Source: Cytophagaceae bacterium UBA7467 (GTDB lineage Bacteria; Bacteroidota; Bacteroidia; Cytophagales; Spirosomataceae). Taken from it: DNA of 64,000 nt. Each line of letters starts with the position of its first letter. Position 1 is the stretch's first letter. Location: contig DLPD01000018.1 in assembly GCA_002479785.1 (NCBI GenBank), positions 128,358-192,357 on the forward strand. The letters are read 5' to 3'. Made by a program: the position numbers and the translations under genes. The notes under the pieces were generated by a model that saw only the letters and a program-made list of their open reading frames with translations, was not told the origin of the DNA and did not search any database. Below, piece by piece: positions 34,418 to 43,690 of the stretch.

Positions 34418-35560
34418 ATGGTAGAAAAAACACCTATTTACCTAGACAACGCGGCGACCACTCCGGTGGATCCGGCGGTTTGGGCTGAGATGCAGCCTTA
34501 TTTTGAGAATTTTACCGCGAATCCCTCGTCGATTCACTCCCACGGACGTCAAGCGAAAGTGGCTGTGGAAAAGGCGCGTAAAACCATTGCGACTTTATTG
34601 AATGCCTCGCCATCCGAGATTTTCTTTACCTCAGGTGGAACGGAAGCAGATAATACCGTTTTGCAATCGGCCGTTTTGCACGGTGGATGCAAGGTGATCA
34701 TCACCTCGCCCTTAGAACACCACGCAGTTTTGCATACGGCGGAGGCCTGGGCGAAACTGGGTTTAGCTGAATTGAAATTAGTTCGCGTGAATCCAGATGG
34801 GGCGATTGATTTAGCGCATTTGGAAGAATTATTGGCCTCTTCTGAGAAGGCCATCGTGAGTTTGATGCACGGGAATAACGAGATTGGTAATTTATTGGAT
34901 TTGAACGCAGTGGGAGACCTTTGTGAGCAATACGATGCCTTATTTCATTCGGATACCGTCCAAACCATGGGTCACTACAAACACGATGCTTCGGCCTTAA
35001 AAGTCCATTTTATGGTGGGTGCTGCACACAAGTTCCACGGCCCTAAAGGTATCGGTTTCTTGTATGCAAAGGCCGGAACGAAATTCAGCCCATTGATGCA
35101 CGGGGGGGCGCAAGAGCGAAATCAGCGCGGAGGTACGGAAAATGTGTATGGGATGATTGGTATTGCCAAAGCCCTTGAAATGGCCTACGCGGGGATGGAT
35201 GAACATGCTACCTACATCAAAGGTTTGAAAGCCTATTTCATCGATGGATTACAAAAGCAATTCCCGGGTATTTCCTTCAATGGAGCCTCTGGAGATGTTG
35301 AAAATAGTTTGTATACAGTATTGAACGTACGCTTCCCATCGGTGGCGGACGGCGATATGCTGTTATTTCAATTGGATATTGAGAAGATTTCGGCTTCTGG
35401 TGGTAGCGCTTGCTCAAGTGGAACTTCGGTGGGTTCGCACGTATTGTCTGCCTTAAATCCGACAGCGACGGGTGCTGCCGTTCGTTTCTCGTTTAGCAAA
35501 AATAATACCCGAGCGGAGATCGATCGGGTATTAGAAGTTTTGAAAAAAATCGTGGCCTAG
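34418..35560 (+). CDS. Cysteine desulfurase (IscS/NifS family)
   Basis: A 380-residue PLP enzyme releasing sulfur from cysteine for Fe-S clusters and thio-modifications. Visible are [12 protein letters not shown] at the start, [10 protein letters not shown] (about residue 70), [10 protein letters not shown], the PLP lysine in [11 protein letters not shown] (about 203) and the sulfur-carrying Cys in [11 protein letters not shown] (about 328). The long active-site loop indicates group I (IscS/NifS). It follows glmM without a gap. Its stop overlaps that of convergent proS by four bases. Whether it serves Fe-S assembly or tRNA thiolation cannot be told. Confidence 0.93.
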   Translation: MVEKTPIYLDNAATTPVDPAVWAEMQPYFENFTANPSSIHSHGRQAKVAVEKARKTIATLLNASPSEIFFTSGGTEADNTVLQSAVLHGGCKVIITSPLEHHAVLHTAEAWAKLGLAELKLVRVNPDGAIDLAHLEELLASSEKAIVSLMHGNNEIGNLLDLNAVGDLCEQYDALFHSDTVQTMGHYKHDASALKVHFMVGAAHKFHGPKGIGFLYAKAGTKFSPLMHGGAQERNQRGGTENVYGMIGIAKALEMAYAGMDEHATYIKGLKAYFIDGLQKQFPGISFNGASGDVENSLYTVLNVRFPSVADGDMLLFQLDIEKISASGGSACSSGTSVGSHVLSALNPTATGAAVRFSFSKNNTRAEIDRVLEVLKKIVA

Positions 35561-37029
35561 TAGGCGCGAGCAAAGATTACTCTGCGGCTGGAAGGTGCTC
35601 CTGTAAGGATGCATTTTCCAGCTTCTTCTTTTGCATCTAGTGGAATACAACGAATCGTCGCTTTCGTCAATTCTTTAATTTTCTCTTCCGTCTCAGATGA
35701 ACCATCCCAGTGGGCAGAAAGGAATCCGCCGTCTTCGATTTTTGCCGTGAATTCTTCCCAGCTGTTTACCTCGAACGTATTCGCTGTCCTGAAATCAAGG
35801 GCTTTTTGGAAGATATTGCGTTGAATGTCTTCTAACGTATCTACAATTACATCCTCAATTCCCTCAAATGGCATGCTTGTCTTCTCTCGTGTATCACGAC
35901 GCGCTAATTCAATCGTGCCATTTTCCATATCCCGGTTACCAATCGCTAAACGTACCGGAACCCCTTTTAACTCGTATTCAGCGAATTTAAAGCCTGGGCT
36001 TTGGTTCTCAGCGAAGTCAAACTTCACTGAAACACCACGCTTCTTCAATGCCTTCACTAATGGATTAATGCGCGATTTGATATTTTCTAATTGCTCTTCT
36101 CCTTTGTAGATCGGTACGATCACGACTTGAATAGGGGCTAATTTAGGAGGCAAAACTAATCCTTGGTCATCTGAGTGCGCCATGATTAAAGCCCCCATTA
36201 AACGCGTCGATACTCCCCAAGAGGTACCCCACACATAATCCAATTGGTTTTCCTTGTTAACGAATTTTACGTCGAAGGCTTTAGCGAAGTTTTGGCCTAA
36301 AAAGTGAGACGTTCCCGCCTGCAATGCCTTTCCATCTTGCATCATCGCTTCGATACAATACGTTTCATCCGCTCCCGCAAAACGCTCGTTCGCCGTTTTA
36401 ATTCCTTTCAAAACAGGCATCGCCATGAATGTCTCCGCGAATTCCGCATAGACTTCTAACATCTGCTCAGTCTCTTCGATGGCCTCTTGCTTCGTCGCAT
36501 GAGCCGTGTGGCCCTCTTGCCACAAGAACTCTGCTGTGCGCAAGAACAAACGCGTACGCATTTCCCAACGAACCACGTTCGCCCATTGATTAATCAATAA
36601 AGGCAAATCACGGTAGGATTGAATCCAGTTCTTATATGTGGACCAAATCACCGTTTCCGACGTAGGTCTCACAATTAATTCTTCTTCTAATTTTGCGTCT
36701 GGATCGACGATTACTCCGCCACCATTCGGATCATTTTTTAAACGGTAGTGCGTTACGACAGCACATTCTTTAGCAAAACCCTCTACGTGTGAAGCCTCCT
36801 TAGAAAGGAACGATTTAGGGATAAAAAGAGGGAAATAGGCATTCGTGTGGCCAGTTTCCTTAAACATATCATCCAATGCGCGCTGCATTTTTTCCCAAAT
36901 GGAATAGCCATAAGGTTTAATGATCATACAGCCTCTTACCGCAGAATTTTCAGCTAAATCTGCTCTCTTCACTAATTCGTTGTACCACTCAGAATAATTG
37001 TCTGCGCGGCTTGGTAGGGATTTACTCAT
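35557..37029 (-). CDS. proS: Prolyl-tRNA synthetase (short, archaeal/eukaryotic-like type)
   Basis: 490 residues, a class II synthetase without the bacterial editing insertion, i.e. the ProS type 3 common in Bacteroidota. Motif 2 region: [48 protein letters not shown] and the motif 3 region [24 protein letters not shown] follow, then an anticodon-binding domain and a C-terminal segment ending [19 protein letters not shown] minus-strand -7 box stands at 37100-37107. Monocistronic. Confidence 0.96.
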   Translation of the reverse strand: MSKSLPSRADNYSEWYNELVKRADLAENSAVRGCMIIKPYGYSIWEKMQRALDDMFKETGHTNAYFPLFIPKSFLSKEASHVEGFAKECAVVTHYRLKNDPNGGGVIVDPDAKLEEELIVRPTSETVIWSTYKNWIQSYRDLPLLINQWANVVRWEMRTRLFLRTAEFLWQEGHTAHATKQEAIEETEQMLEVYAEFAETFMAMPVLKGIKTANERFAGADETYCIEAMMQDGKALQAGTSHFLGQNFAKAFDVKFVNKENQLDYVWGTSWGVSTRLMGALIMAHSDDQGLVLPPKLAPIQVVIVPIYKGEEQLENIKSRINPLVKALKKRGVSVKFDFAENQSPGFKFAEYELKGVPVRLAIGNRDMENGTIELARRDTREKTSMPFEGIEDVIVDTLEDIQRNIFQKALDFRTANTFEVNSWEEFTAKIEDGGFLSAHWDGSSETEEKIKELTKATIRCIPLDAKEEAGKCILTGAPSSRRVIFARAY

Positions 37030-37099
37030 AAATTATGTTAAAATCGTCATGTAATGTTCGTTTTTTCGTTTACTTTACGTTTAGAAAATGGAACGTTAC

Positions 37100-37107
37100 A
37101 AAGATAC
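37100..37107 (-). promoter_or_regulatory. -7 promoter box for proS
   Basis: Minus-strand TATCTTTG, a full TAnnTTTG match, lies 70 bases before the proS ATG. No clear -33 box. Confidence 0.35.
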
Positions 37108-37147
37108 GTTTTGTTGGGCTTTTAATTGACATCATCCGCTAAAAACC

Positions 37148-38113
37148 ATGAAAAATCAATCTTTTGCTTATTTATTGCTTGTCGGATTTGGAATCCTTTC
37201 CAGCTGTGTGAATGTGACGAATAATTCGTACGCGTCAGATGATTTATACGATGAAGCGAATCGATCTGTTCAGATTGCCAAAGTGCAGGCCGCTAAAGCC
37301 GCCAAAGAAAAGAAATACCTTGATTTTCAAGATTTAGAGGATGAGGATGTGGAAGTGATTGAGGAAGAAGAAGGGCTAGCTCAGCAATCAACCTCACGCA
37401 TTAATCCAAATTTATACGAATCAGCGTATCAACGTGGACTTTCAGATGGTTTATTCAATAGTCCTTATTTAGGATATGGATATAGATATACTCCATTCTC
37501 CTATTGGAGTCCTTCTTATTCATTCTTTGGGAGTCCATTTAGAACATTTGGGTTAGGTATTGGGGTATCTGTATTAAATCCATATTCCTTTTACAGTCCG
37601 TTCAATGATCCGTTTAATCCGTTTTTTGATCCATTCTATCGCCCATTCTACAGTCCTTTTTATGGATCGTTTTACAATCCTTATGGGTTTACTTCGATCT
37701 ACAGGACGTATAATTATTACGGTCCGGGAGGAAATTACACCGGATATAATGGTCAATACCAAACGGGGGATTTGAGGGAACGTAGGAACTTTGGTCCACG
37801 TGAAGAGCGGTCAACTAACCGAAATTCAGGTGGGAATTATAGCAATTCTCCTCGTGGAGGAAATAATTCCTATAACACACAAGGTAACAACTTGCCACGG
37901 GTAAATACCCAACAAACCTATAGTTCAGGTTCTAGCAATCAACAATATGTGGCTCCTCGCCGTAATTCAAATTACGAGTACCGGTCTGCTCCTGTAGATG
38001 GAGGTTCGCAACGTACATACTCTGCACCTTCACCCTCTTATAGTAGTCCATCTGGAGGTGGTTCAAGCTCCGGAGGCGGTGGTGGAGGAGGTTCAAGTCG
38101 CGGTCCTCGTTAA
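37148..38113 (+). CDS. Lipoprotein with Phe/Tyr/Pro-rich repeats and Gly/Ser-rich tail
   Basis: 321 residues. The lipoprotein signal ends GILSSC with the lipid Cys at residue 20. An acidic segment (DLEDEDVEVIEEEEG, about 62-76) is followed by a low-complexity block at about 105-182 with repeated SPF / DPF / FY units (FYSPFNDPFNPFFDPFY). Then comes an Asn/Gly/Ser/Gln-rich region and a tail of nearly pure Gly and Ser. No enzymatic motif. The Phe/Tyr-Pro repeats suggest an aggregating or matrix-like surface protein. It stands nine bases before a FadL-like porin gene and is probably co-transcribed with it. Confidence 0.75.
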   Translation: MKNQSFAYLLLVGFGILSSCVNVTNNSYASDDLYDEANRSVQIAKVQAAKAAKEKKYLDFQDLEDEDVEVIEEEEGLAQQSTSRINPNLYESAYQRGLSDGLFNSPYLGYGYRYTPFSYWSPSYSFFGSPFRTFGLGIGVSVLNPYSFYSPFNDPFNPFFDPFYRPFYSPFYGSFYNPYGFTSIYRTYNYYGPGGNYTGYNGQYQTGDLRERRNFGPREERSTNRNSGGNYSNSPRGGNNSYNTQGNNLPRVNTQQTYSSGSSNQQYVAPRRNSNYEYRSAPVDGGSQRTYSAPSPSYSSPSGGGSSSGGGGGGGSSRGPR

Positions 38114-38122
38114 TTTACGATC

Positions 38123-39676
38123 ATGAAAAAAGCTATTTTCTTATTTTTCAGCGTACTTACGCTGAACACGGCTGTGGCCCAAATCTATACTTATCCTAGT
38201 TTAGCGAAACAGTTTTCAACAAGCTACTCCTCAGGTACGGCGCGAATGCAGGCATTAGGTGGCGCGAACACTGCGCTTGGGGCGGACTTGAGTTCCATTA
38301 CCGGTAACCCAGCGGGTTTAGGTTTGTATACTCGTTCAGAAGTCAATATGAGTTTAGCCTATACCGGGGTTCAAACCAAGTCTACCTATTTAAGTACGTC
38401 CAATGAAGCATCTGAAAGTCAAATTCAAATGCCTACGCTTGGAATGGTCATTTCCAGTAATAACCTAAGTGGAGGAGATTGGCATGGATCATTGGGTTTT
38501 GGTTATTCGCGTCAAGCCATTTTTATTCAACCCATTCAAATTTCGGGTACTAACAACCGCAGTTCTCTGTTAGATAACTTTATCGAAAAGGCGAACGATA
38601 AAGGTGCCACAGGTGCTAGTTTAGATGATGAATATGATTCCTATTCTGGCACGGCTTCATCTGCTGAGGCTTTGGCCTATCAAACGTATCTAATCAATCC
38701 AAATGCCACTTCAGCAGGCGTTCCATTCGAGCGTTTTCAGCCCTTATTGCCTACTAATCAATATGGCTCTGCTACTAATACAGGCGCATTAACTTCCTGG
38801 GATTTTGCCTATGGTGCATCCTATCGTGATAAATTATACTTAGGAGCAGCTATGCATTTTTCAAAAATAACAGCTAGTTCCTCGACGACTTGGGAAGATG
38901 AATTTGTGGGAGCAAAATATGTGGCTGGATTTCAATATGCCGAGACCTTATTAACCTCTGGATCAGGTATTGCTATCAGCCTAGGTGGAATTTATAAAGT
39001 CAATCCTTCACTTCGTTTATCTTTAGCTTTCAGGAGCCCTACCTATTATGACCAAATGAACGAGACATACGATGCGCGTTTATCACCTAACGTCATTGGA
39101 ATCCCAGCTATTGGCTCCACCGGTAATCCCATCACGATTACGAAAGTGAATCCGATGCGGTTAACGACGAATGAATTTACCTACCAGTTATTAAGCCCGA
39201 TGAAATTATCCGGAGGTTTCGCCTTTTTCATTTCAAAAAAAGGATTCTTAACCGCGGATGTGGAATATGTAGGATATGGTGGAATGAAAGTCTATTCTGC
39301 TGAATTAGGTGGTTCTGCTAATCAAGCATTTCAGACGAAGTACAATGGCCAAATCTCCCGCAATTTTGAAGGTGCTTTGAATATTAAACTGGGATCTGAA
39401 ATTCGGGTTTCTTCCTCTGTAAGTATTAGAGGTGGTGCGGCGATGTTTGGAAGCGGTTATGCCCCAAGTTATGACACCATCGATCGGAATTCCTTTCAAT
39501 TCTCTGGAGGAATTGGCTACCGTAAATCGAATTATTACTTGGATTTAACAGCTATCCAGCGTACTCAAAAGGATGCGTATACGCCATATACACTTAAAAA
39601 TGCGGCTGACTTCAGTTCGGCCACTTTAAGTTTGACTTCCACGCAATTTATGCTGGGAGGTGGAATCTACTTCTAA
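38123..39676 (+). CDS. OmpP1/FadL-family outer-membrane transporter
   Basis: A 517-residue beta-barrel protein with signal peptide MKKAIFLFFSVLTLNTAVAQ. The family region near the mature N-terminus reads ARMQALGGANTALGADLSSITGNPAGLG (read in two parts, with the NPAGL plug motif). The C-terminus shows alternating strands ending MLGGGIYF with a terminal aromatic residue for BAM recognition. FadL-type proteins take up hydrophobic compounds; similar Bacteroidota proteins are often labelled hemin receptors without proof. Paired with the repeat lipoprotein upstream; ends tail-to-tail with aroK. Confidence 0.84.
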   Translation: MKKAIFLFFSVLTLNTAVAQIYTYPSLAKQFSTSYSSGTARMQALGGANTALGADLSSITGNPAGLGLYTRSEVNMSLAYTGVQTKSTYLSTSNEASESQIQMPTLGMVISSNNLSGGDWHGSLGFGYSRQAIFIQPIQISGTNNRSSLLDNFIEKANDKGATGASLDDEYDSYSGTASSAEALAYQTYLINPNATSAGVPFERFQPLLPTNQYGSATNTGALTSWDFAYGASYRDKLYLGAAMHFSKITASSSTTWEDEFVGAKYVAGFQYAETLLTSGSGIAISLGGIYKVNPSLRLSLAFRSPTYYDQMNETYDARLSPNVIGIPAIGSTGNPITITKVNPMRLTTNEFTYQLLSPMKLSGGFAFFISKKGFLTADVEYVGYGGMKVYSAELGGSANQAFQTKYNGQISRNFEGALNIKLGSEIRVSSSVSIRGGAAMFGSGYAPSYDTIDRNSFQFSGGIGYRKSNYYLDLTAIQRTQKDAYTPYTLKNAADFSSATLSLTSTQFMLGGGIYF

Positions 39677-40191
39677 ACAGGTAGGTATTGATCTAGTAAC
39701 CAAAGTAATTGGCTAACGGTGATTTCTCCGTCTACTTGAATATCAGCTTGCTGGTAGAAGGGTAGGCGCTCCTCGAACGTTTTTTTGATGGAGGCGATTA
39801 CCACTTCTTCGCTTTGGGTTTTATCTAACAAAGGACGATTGTTGCCTTGAGCTTTATACAATCGAGTCGCTAAATCATTTACATCTACATTTAAAAAGAT
39901 GCTAACTCCATTTTGTTTGATGAAGTCCATGTTGTCGTTAAAGCAAGGTACTCCGCCACCTGTCGCTATCACCATCGATTGATCTGGTTGAAATCCCCGC
40001 AGCGTCTTTTTTTCTATTTCGCGAAAATGCGCCTCGCCAAAATTCGAAAAAATCTCAGACACTGTCTTTTGTTCACGGGTCTCGATCAACTTATCCATGT
40101 CCATGAAGGAGTAACCAATATTCTTTGCTAATTCTTTACCCAAGGTACTTTTACCCGAGGAGGGCATTCCAACTAAATAGATATTCTTCAT
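39673..40191 (-). CDS. aroK: Shikimate kinase
   Basis: A 172-residue P-loop kinase making shikimate 3-phosphate in chorismate synthesis. Walker A is GMPSSGKSTLGKELA. MDMDKLIE holds the shikimate-binding Asp, FREIEKKTL the Arg, and ATGGGVPCF the substrate loop, with lid region NNRPLLD. It overlaps the upstream MauE/DoxX gene by four bases, so they are co-transcribed in the order DUF1599, MauE/DoxX, aroK. Confidence 0.94.
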   Translation of the reverse strand: MKNIYLVGMPSSGKSTLGKELAKNIGYSFMDMDKLIETREQKTVSEIFSNFGEAHFREIEKKTLRGFQPDQSMVIATGGGVPCFNDNMDFIKQNGVSIFLNVDVNDLATRLYKAQGNNRPLLDKTQSEEVVIASIKKTFEERLPFYQQADIQVDGEITVSQLLWLLDQYLPV

Positions 40192-41282
40192 TCTGGTATT
40201 AATTCTAGGCTTTGTTGAATCTCATCCGCAGAGGGTAGGGCATAGGAAGACCATTTTCCTTTGACCGTTCCATCTTTCAATAGCCACAATCCGGGGCTAG
40301 AGCGAACGATTGTTTTAAGTATTTTCGTATCAGCAGATAGCGCTGGGAACGCTAATTGGTATTTATGACGTAAAGCGTTGACTTCTGCATCAGGAGAGGC
40401 CGAAACTAACCAAACGGTGATGTTTTTCAAACCTTTCGTTAGCTGTTCAATTTGCGGTAAAGCTTCCTCATTCATGTGGTGGATGTTCGGGATAATGACC
40501 ATCAATTTCGCCCCTTTAAAGCTTTCTTGCGTGTAATTTGTCGTATCTCCCTCAGCCCACAATTGATAGTCCGTTATCAATGGCCTTGCTTCTTTTTCAT
40601 TCGTTGCTTTCATCGAGATGAATTGGGCCGTTTTGTCCGTAGGCATCTCGTTTAATTCAGTTTCGACACCTTTAATCTTATAGGTATAAGAGAATTTTAA
40701 CGGCTCCCTTTCTTTCATATTCGTGGGAATATGGTCGCCTACCGCATACGGTAATCCATCGCTGATAGGTAGATGGAAATAACAGAATGTGCCTAATGCG
40801 ATACTAACGATGGCTGTTGCAGCTACCCATTTACCTGTTTTCCGATCTTCCGGTTTCTTTGCTATCAGTAATATGGTCGTAAGGACAAGTAAGAAGATAT
40901 CTTTCCCAAAAGATGTCCAGGGAGTTAATTTTATTGTTTCGCCAAAACAGCCACAGTCCGTTACCTTATTGAAATAGGCCGAATAGAAAGTTAAGAAACC
41001 GAAGAAAGCTAGGATGCCTATAAAGGCATATAAGGTCTGTTTGATGCGGTAATTTAGGGCAAGCGCTACCGCTAACACCATTTCTAAACTACTTAAAAGA
41101 ATGGATAAGAGGAGTGCGTAGGGAATCCAAAACTTCCAAAAGCCCGCCATAAACGCAAAGTCCACCGAGAATACTTCGAAATATTCTTCTAGTTTTAGTT
41201 GGGTTCCAATCGGGTCGTTCAACTTAATGAGACCTGAGAAAATGAAAATCCCCACCAATAAAATCTTCGCGATTTTGGTCAT
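40188..41282 (-). CDS. BT_3928-like MauE/DoxX membrane protein with periplasmic-type domain
   Basis: 364 residues. The first 150 form four to five hydrophobic helices of the MauE/DoxX type (FSGLIKLNDPIGTQLKLEEYF at the start, DCGCFGETIKLTPWTSFGKD in the middle with a CxC pair). A soluble region after a fifth helix (about residue 155) resembles a thioredoxin-like or AhpC-like fold, as in Bacteroidota BT_3928 proteins, but no CxxC is seen there. A redox or membrane-quinone role is inferred only from MauE. Its ATG overlaps the DUF1599 stop by one base. Confidence 0.8.
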   Translation of the reverse strand: MTKIAKILLVGIFIFSGLIKLNDPIGTQLKLEEYFEVFSVDFAFMAGFWKFWIPYALLLSILLSSLEMVLAVALALNYRIKQTLYAFIGILAFFGFLTFYSAYFNKVTDCGCFGETIKLTPWTSFGKDIFLLVLTTILLIAKKPEDRKTGKWVAATAIVSIALGTFCYFHLPISDGLPYAVGDHIPTNMKEREPLKFSYTYKIKGVETELNEMPTDKTAQFISMKATNEKEARPLITDYQLWAEGDTTNYTQESFKGAKLMVIIPNIHHMNEEALPQIEQLTKGLKNITVWLVSASPDAEVNALRHKYQLAFPALSADTKILKTIVRSSPGLWLLKDGTVKGKWSSYALPSADEIQQSLELIPE

Positions 41283-41860
41283 TATTGCTGTTGTTGCTGC
41301 TGTTGCTCGCCTTTCAATGTGATCAAGCAGAATACGGCGTAATTAAGCATGTCTTGGTAGTTAGCTTCTACTCCTTCTGAAACCAATGTTTTGCCGTCAT
41401 TGTTTTCGATTTGTTTCGTACGGAAGATCTTCATTAGGATTAAATCCGTCATACTGCTGATGCGCATATCACGCCAAGCCTCGCCGTAATCGTGGTTTTT
41501 GTTGCGCAATAATTCCAAAGTGATTTCTACTTGCTCATCGTAAATGCGGCCTAATTCCTCTGGTGCAAATTCCATTTGATCAGAACCTTCTAGCGATTTT
41601 TGAATAAGCGCGATGATACAATAGTTAATAATTCCAATGAATTCTCCCTCGATGCCATCCTCGATCTTTTGCGCTCCTTTTTCTTGGATGCTGCGAATGC
41701 GTTGGGCTTTGATGAAGATCTGGTCCGTGAGGCTAGGTAGTCGTAAAATTCTCCATGAAGTACCGTAATCTTTATTTTTTTTATCAAACAAGGCTTTGCA
41801 GTATGAAATTACTTGGCGATATTCGATTTCGGTTTGGGAAGGCGTTGAGTCCCTATTCAT
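41282..41860 (-). CDS. DUF1599 (nucleotide-modification-associated) protein with poly-Gln tail
   Basis: 192 residues made of two similar halves, each with KNKDYGTSWR / KNHDYGEAWRDMR followed by a helix containing TDQIFIK / TDLILMK and a ...YCIIALIQKSL / YAVFCLITLK helix. This is the duplicated DUF1599 domain, a conserved Bacteroidota family with a MazG-like all-helical look. The role is unknown. The protein ends in seven glutamines encoded by mixed CAA/CAG codons. First gene of the aroK operon; a minus-strand -7-like box TAATTTTG lies at 41901-41908. Confidence 0.85.
   Translation of the reverse strand: MNRDSTPSQTEIEYRQVISYCKALFDKKNKDYGTSWRILRLPSLTDQIFIKAQRIRSIQEKGAQKIEDGIEGEFIGIINYCIIALIQKSLEGSDQMEFAPEELGRIYDEQVEITLELLRNKNHDYGEAWRDMRISSMTDLILMKIFRTKQIENNDGKTLVSEGVEANYQDMLNYAVFCLITLKGEQQQQQQQ
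41284..41307. repeat. CAA/CAG trinucleotide tract
   Basis: The final codons of the DUF1599 gene are a mixed CAA/CAG run that gives seven Gln immediately before the stop. It is a candidate for length variation by slippage. Confidence 0.7.
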
Positions 41861-41935
41861 AGAATCAGTTTTTAGACGATGCTCACGTTTTTATAGCCTA
41901 CAAAATTATTTAAATTATCCTAAAATTCACTCGAT

Positions 41936-42805
41936 TTGGACGCTCTTTTTTCCACAAGTCAAACAATCCGTTTAAATGGGCAATTGCTTGATTTTTCGAA
42001 GCCCCAAATCATGGGAATTTTAAACATTACCCCCGATTCCTTTTACGAAGGTAGTCGGGTAACTTCGGTTGATTTAGCCTTAAAGCAGGCTACTGAGATG
42101 ATCGCAGCAGGTGCCCTGATTTTGGACATAGGTGGTCATTCGACCAGACCCGGTGCAGCGCCTGTTAGTATTCAGGAGGAAATCGATCGGGTTTTGCCCA
42201 TCATCTCTGCGATTGCTTTCGCCTTTCCTACTGTTATTATTTCTATCGATACCTACCGAGTGGCGGTGGCCAAGGCTGCAATTACGGCTGGCGCGCATTT
42301 ATTTAATGACATTGGTGCAGGTCAAATGGACGAAGGTGTGTTTGATTTTATCGTTGAAAATCAAGTTCCATATATTCTCAGTCACAGTGTAGGGCGTTTC
42401 GAGCAAGTTCACGAAGTGCCAGACTATCAAAATGTGGTGGGGGAGGTATTACATGATTTATTGCCCAAAGTCCAAGAGCTACGTTCGCGTGGATTCAAGG
42501 ATTTAATCGTGGATCCAGGTTTTGGCTTTTCTAAATCGTTAGATCATAATTATCAATTATTAGCGCATTTACGTTCATTTAAGCTATTAGGGGCGCCCAT
42601 CTTAGCAGGCTTATCACGCAAGACCATGATTTGGAAAGAATTAGGTATTTCTGCAGATGAAGCATTGAATGGATCCACTGTTTTGCATACTGTTGCTTTA
42701 TTGCAAGGAGCTTCCATCTTGCGCGTTCACGATGTGAAAGAGGCAAAAGAAACCCTACATTTAGTTCAAAAATTACAACAAAATGGCATATCCCATTTAC
42801 TATAA
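41936..42805 (+). CDS. folP: Dihydropteroate synthase
   Basis: A 289-residue TIM-barrel enzyme joining p-aminobenzoate to the pterin. IMGILNITPDSFYEG (about residue 25) and LILDIGGHSTRPGA (about 60) are the two family signatures, followed by ISIDTYR, LFNDIGAG, DPGFGFSKSLDHN and LAGLSRKTMI. The only plausible start is TTG at 41936, because an in-frame stop lies at 41921-41923 and no ATG precedes the conserved core. It overlaps the class IV aminotransferase gene by 23 bases. Confidence 0.94.
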   Translation: MDALFSTSQTIRLNGQLLDFSKPQIMGILNITPDSFYEGSRVTSVDLALKQATEMIAAGALILDIGGHSTRPGAAPVSIQEEIDRVLPIISAIAFAFPTVIISIDTYRVAVAKAAITAGAHLFNDIGAGQMDEGVFDFIVENQVPYILSHSVGRFEQVHEVPDYQNVVGEVLHDLLPKVQELRSRGFKDLIVDPGFGFSKSLDHNYQLLAHLRSFKLLGAPILAGLSRKTMIWKELGISADEALNGSTVLHTVALLQGASILRVHDVKEAKETLHLVQKLQQNGISHLL

Positions 42806-43598
42806 AGGCCAATGGCAAGATCCCAATCAGGTGACTGTATCTGTTAAGGATGTAGGTTTCTTGCGCGGCTTTGGCATCTTCGATTTCTTCCGCATAATGG
42901 ATGGGAAGCCCATCTTTATGTTAGATCACCTGGATCGTTTTTTGAGTTCGGCCTCTAAAATGGGATTGTCTCATAGCTACACGACAGAATCGTTATCCAC
43001 CTTAATTCAGGAGATTGCTTCTCAATCTGTCGATCCTTGTTTAGGAGTGAAGTTGGTTTTAACTGCAGGCTTTAGTCCTAATGGTTTCGATCCGGTGGGG
43101 GATTCTGAATTGTATATTTTCCCGGGTGTTTTCTCTTTTGCAGAGCCTACCGCTGGAATGCATTTAATGAGTCGTGAATACAAGCGAGAGATGGCAGATA
43201 TTAAATCCTTGAATTACGCCTTCGCTTTACGCGAAATGCCAGCCGTTCGAGCTGCAGGTGGCGATGATTTGATCTATTATACTACTGAATTTGGCGTTTC
43301 TGAATCGTCCCGTTCTAATTTATTTTACGTCAAAGAAGGAGTCATTCATACGCCCGCAGATCATATTTTAGAGGGTATTACACGTAAAAAGGTGATAGCC
43401 TTAGCTTCCTCGGTTTATGAAGTTCGAGTAGGTAAATGTACTCTAGCGGATTTTATGAACGCTGATGAAGTCTTCACCACCGGTAGTACGAAGCGTGTCT
43501 TGCCTATTTTCTCCATTGATGGAAAGCAGATAGGTGATGGAAAGAGGGGTGAGGTGACGGAGAGGTTGTATCAGCTTTTGCTAGCGCATGAAAGCTGA
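42783..43598 (+). CDS. Class IV PLP aminotransferase / lyase (possible aminodeoxychorismate lyase)
   Basis: A 271-residue fold-type IV PLP enzyme. VGFLRGFGIFDFFRI near residue 25 matches the family entry motif. The PLP lysine is probably in DIKSLNYAFALRE (about residue 141), and SESSRSNLFYVKEG and DEVFTTGSTKRVLP carry phosphate-binding residues. The overlap with folP suggests PabC (4-amino-4-deoxychorismate lyase) activity, giving p-aminobenzoate for FolP. Branched-chain or D-amino-acid aminotransferase activity is the alternative. Confidence 0.82.
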   Translation: MAYPIYYKGQWQDPNQVTVSVKDVGFLRGFGIFDFFRIMDGKPIFMLDHLDRFLSSASKMGLSHSYTTESLSTLIQEIASQSVDPCLGVKLVLTAGFSPNGFDPVGDSELYIFPGVFSFAEPTAGMHLMSREYKREMADIKSLNYAFALREMPAVRAAGGDDLIYYTTEFGVSESSRSNLFYVKEGVIHTPADHILEGITRKKVIALASSVYEVRVGKCTLADFMNADEVFTTGSTKRVLPIFSIDGKQIGDGKRGEVTERLYQLLLAHES

Positions 43599-43600
43599 AA

Positions 43601-43690
43601 TCAAAGACCAAAGAGCAAAGAGCAAAGACCAAAGAGCAGAATTGAACTTTGAACTTTGGCCTTTGAACTTTGAGTAGAGCAAAGCTCTAC
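43601..43690. repeat. Heptad inverted-repeat element, copy B (no gene inside)
   Basis: The left arm (43601-43638) is five units of the type CAAAGAC / CAAAGAG. The right arm (about 43646-43674) has four units of CTTTGAA / CTTTGGC in the opposite sense. A perfect hairpin GTAGAGC-AAA-GCTCTAC (43674-43690) ends the element and contains the TAG stop of the mog gene (43687-43689). It lies between convergent genes and is built like the copies at 3776 and 50273. Confidence 0.72.

Noticed and set aside
43601..43690. CRISPR-like array
   Set aside because: The repeat unit is only seven bases, without spacers, the two arms are inverted, and no cas gene is present.
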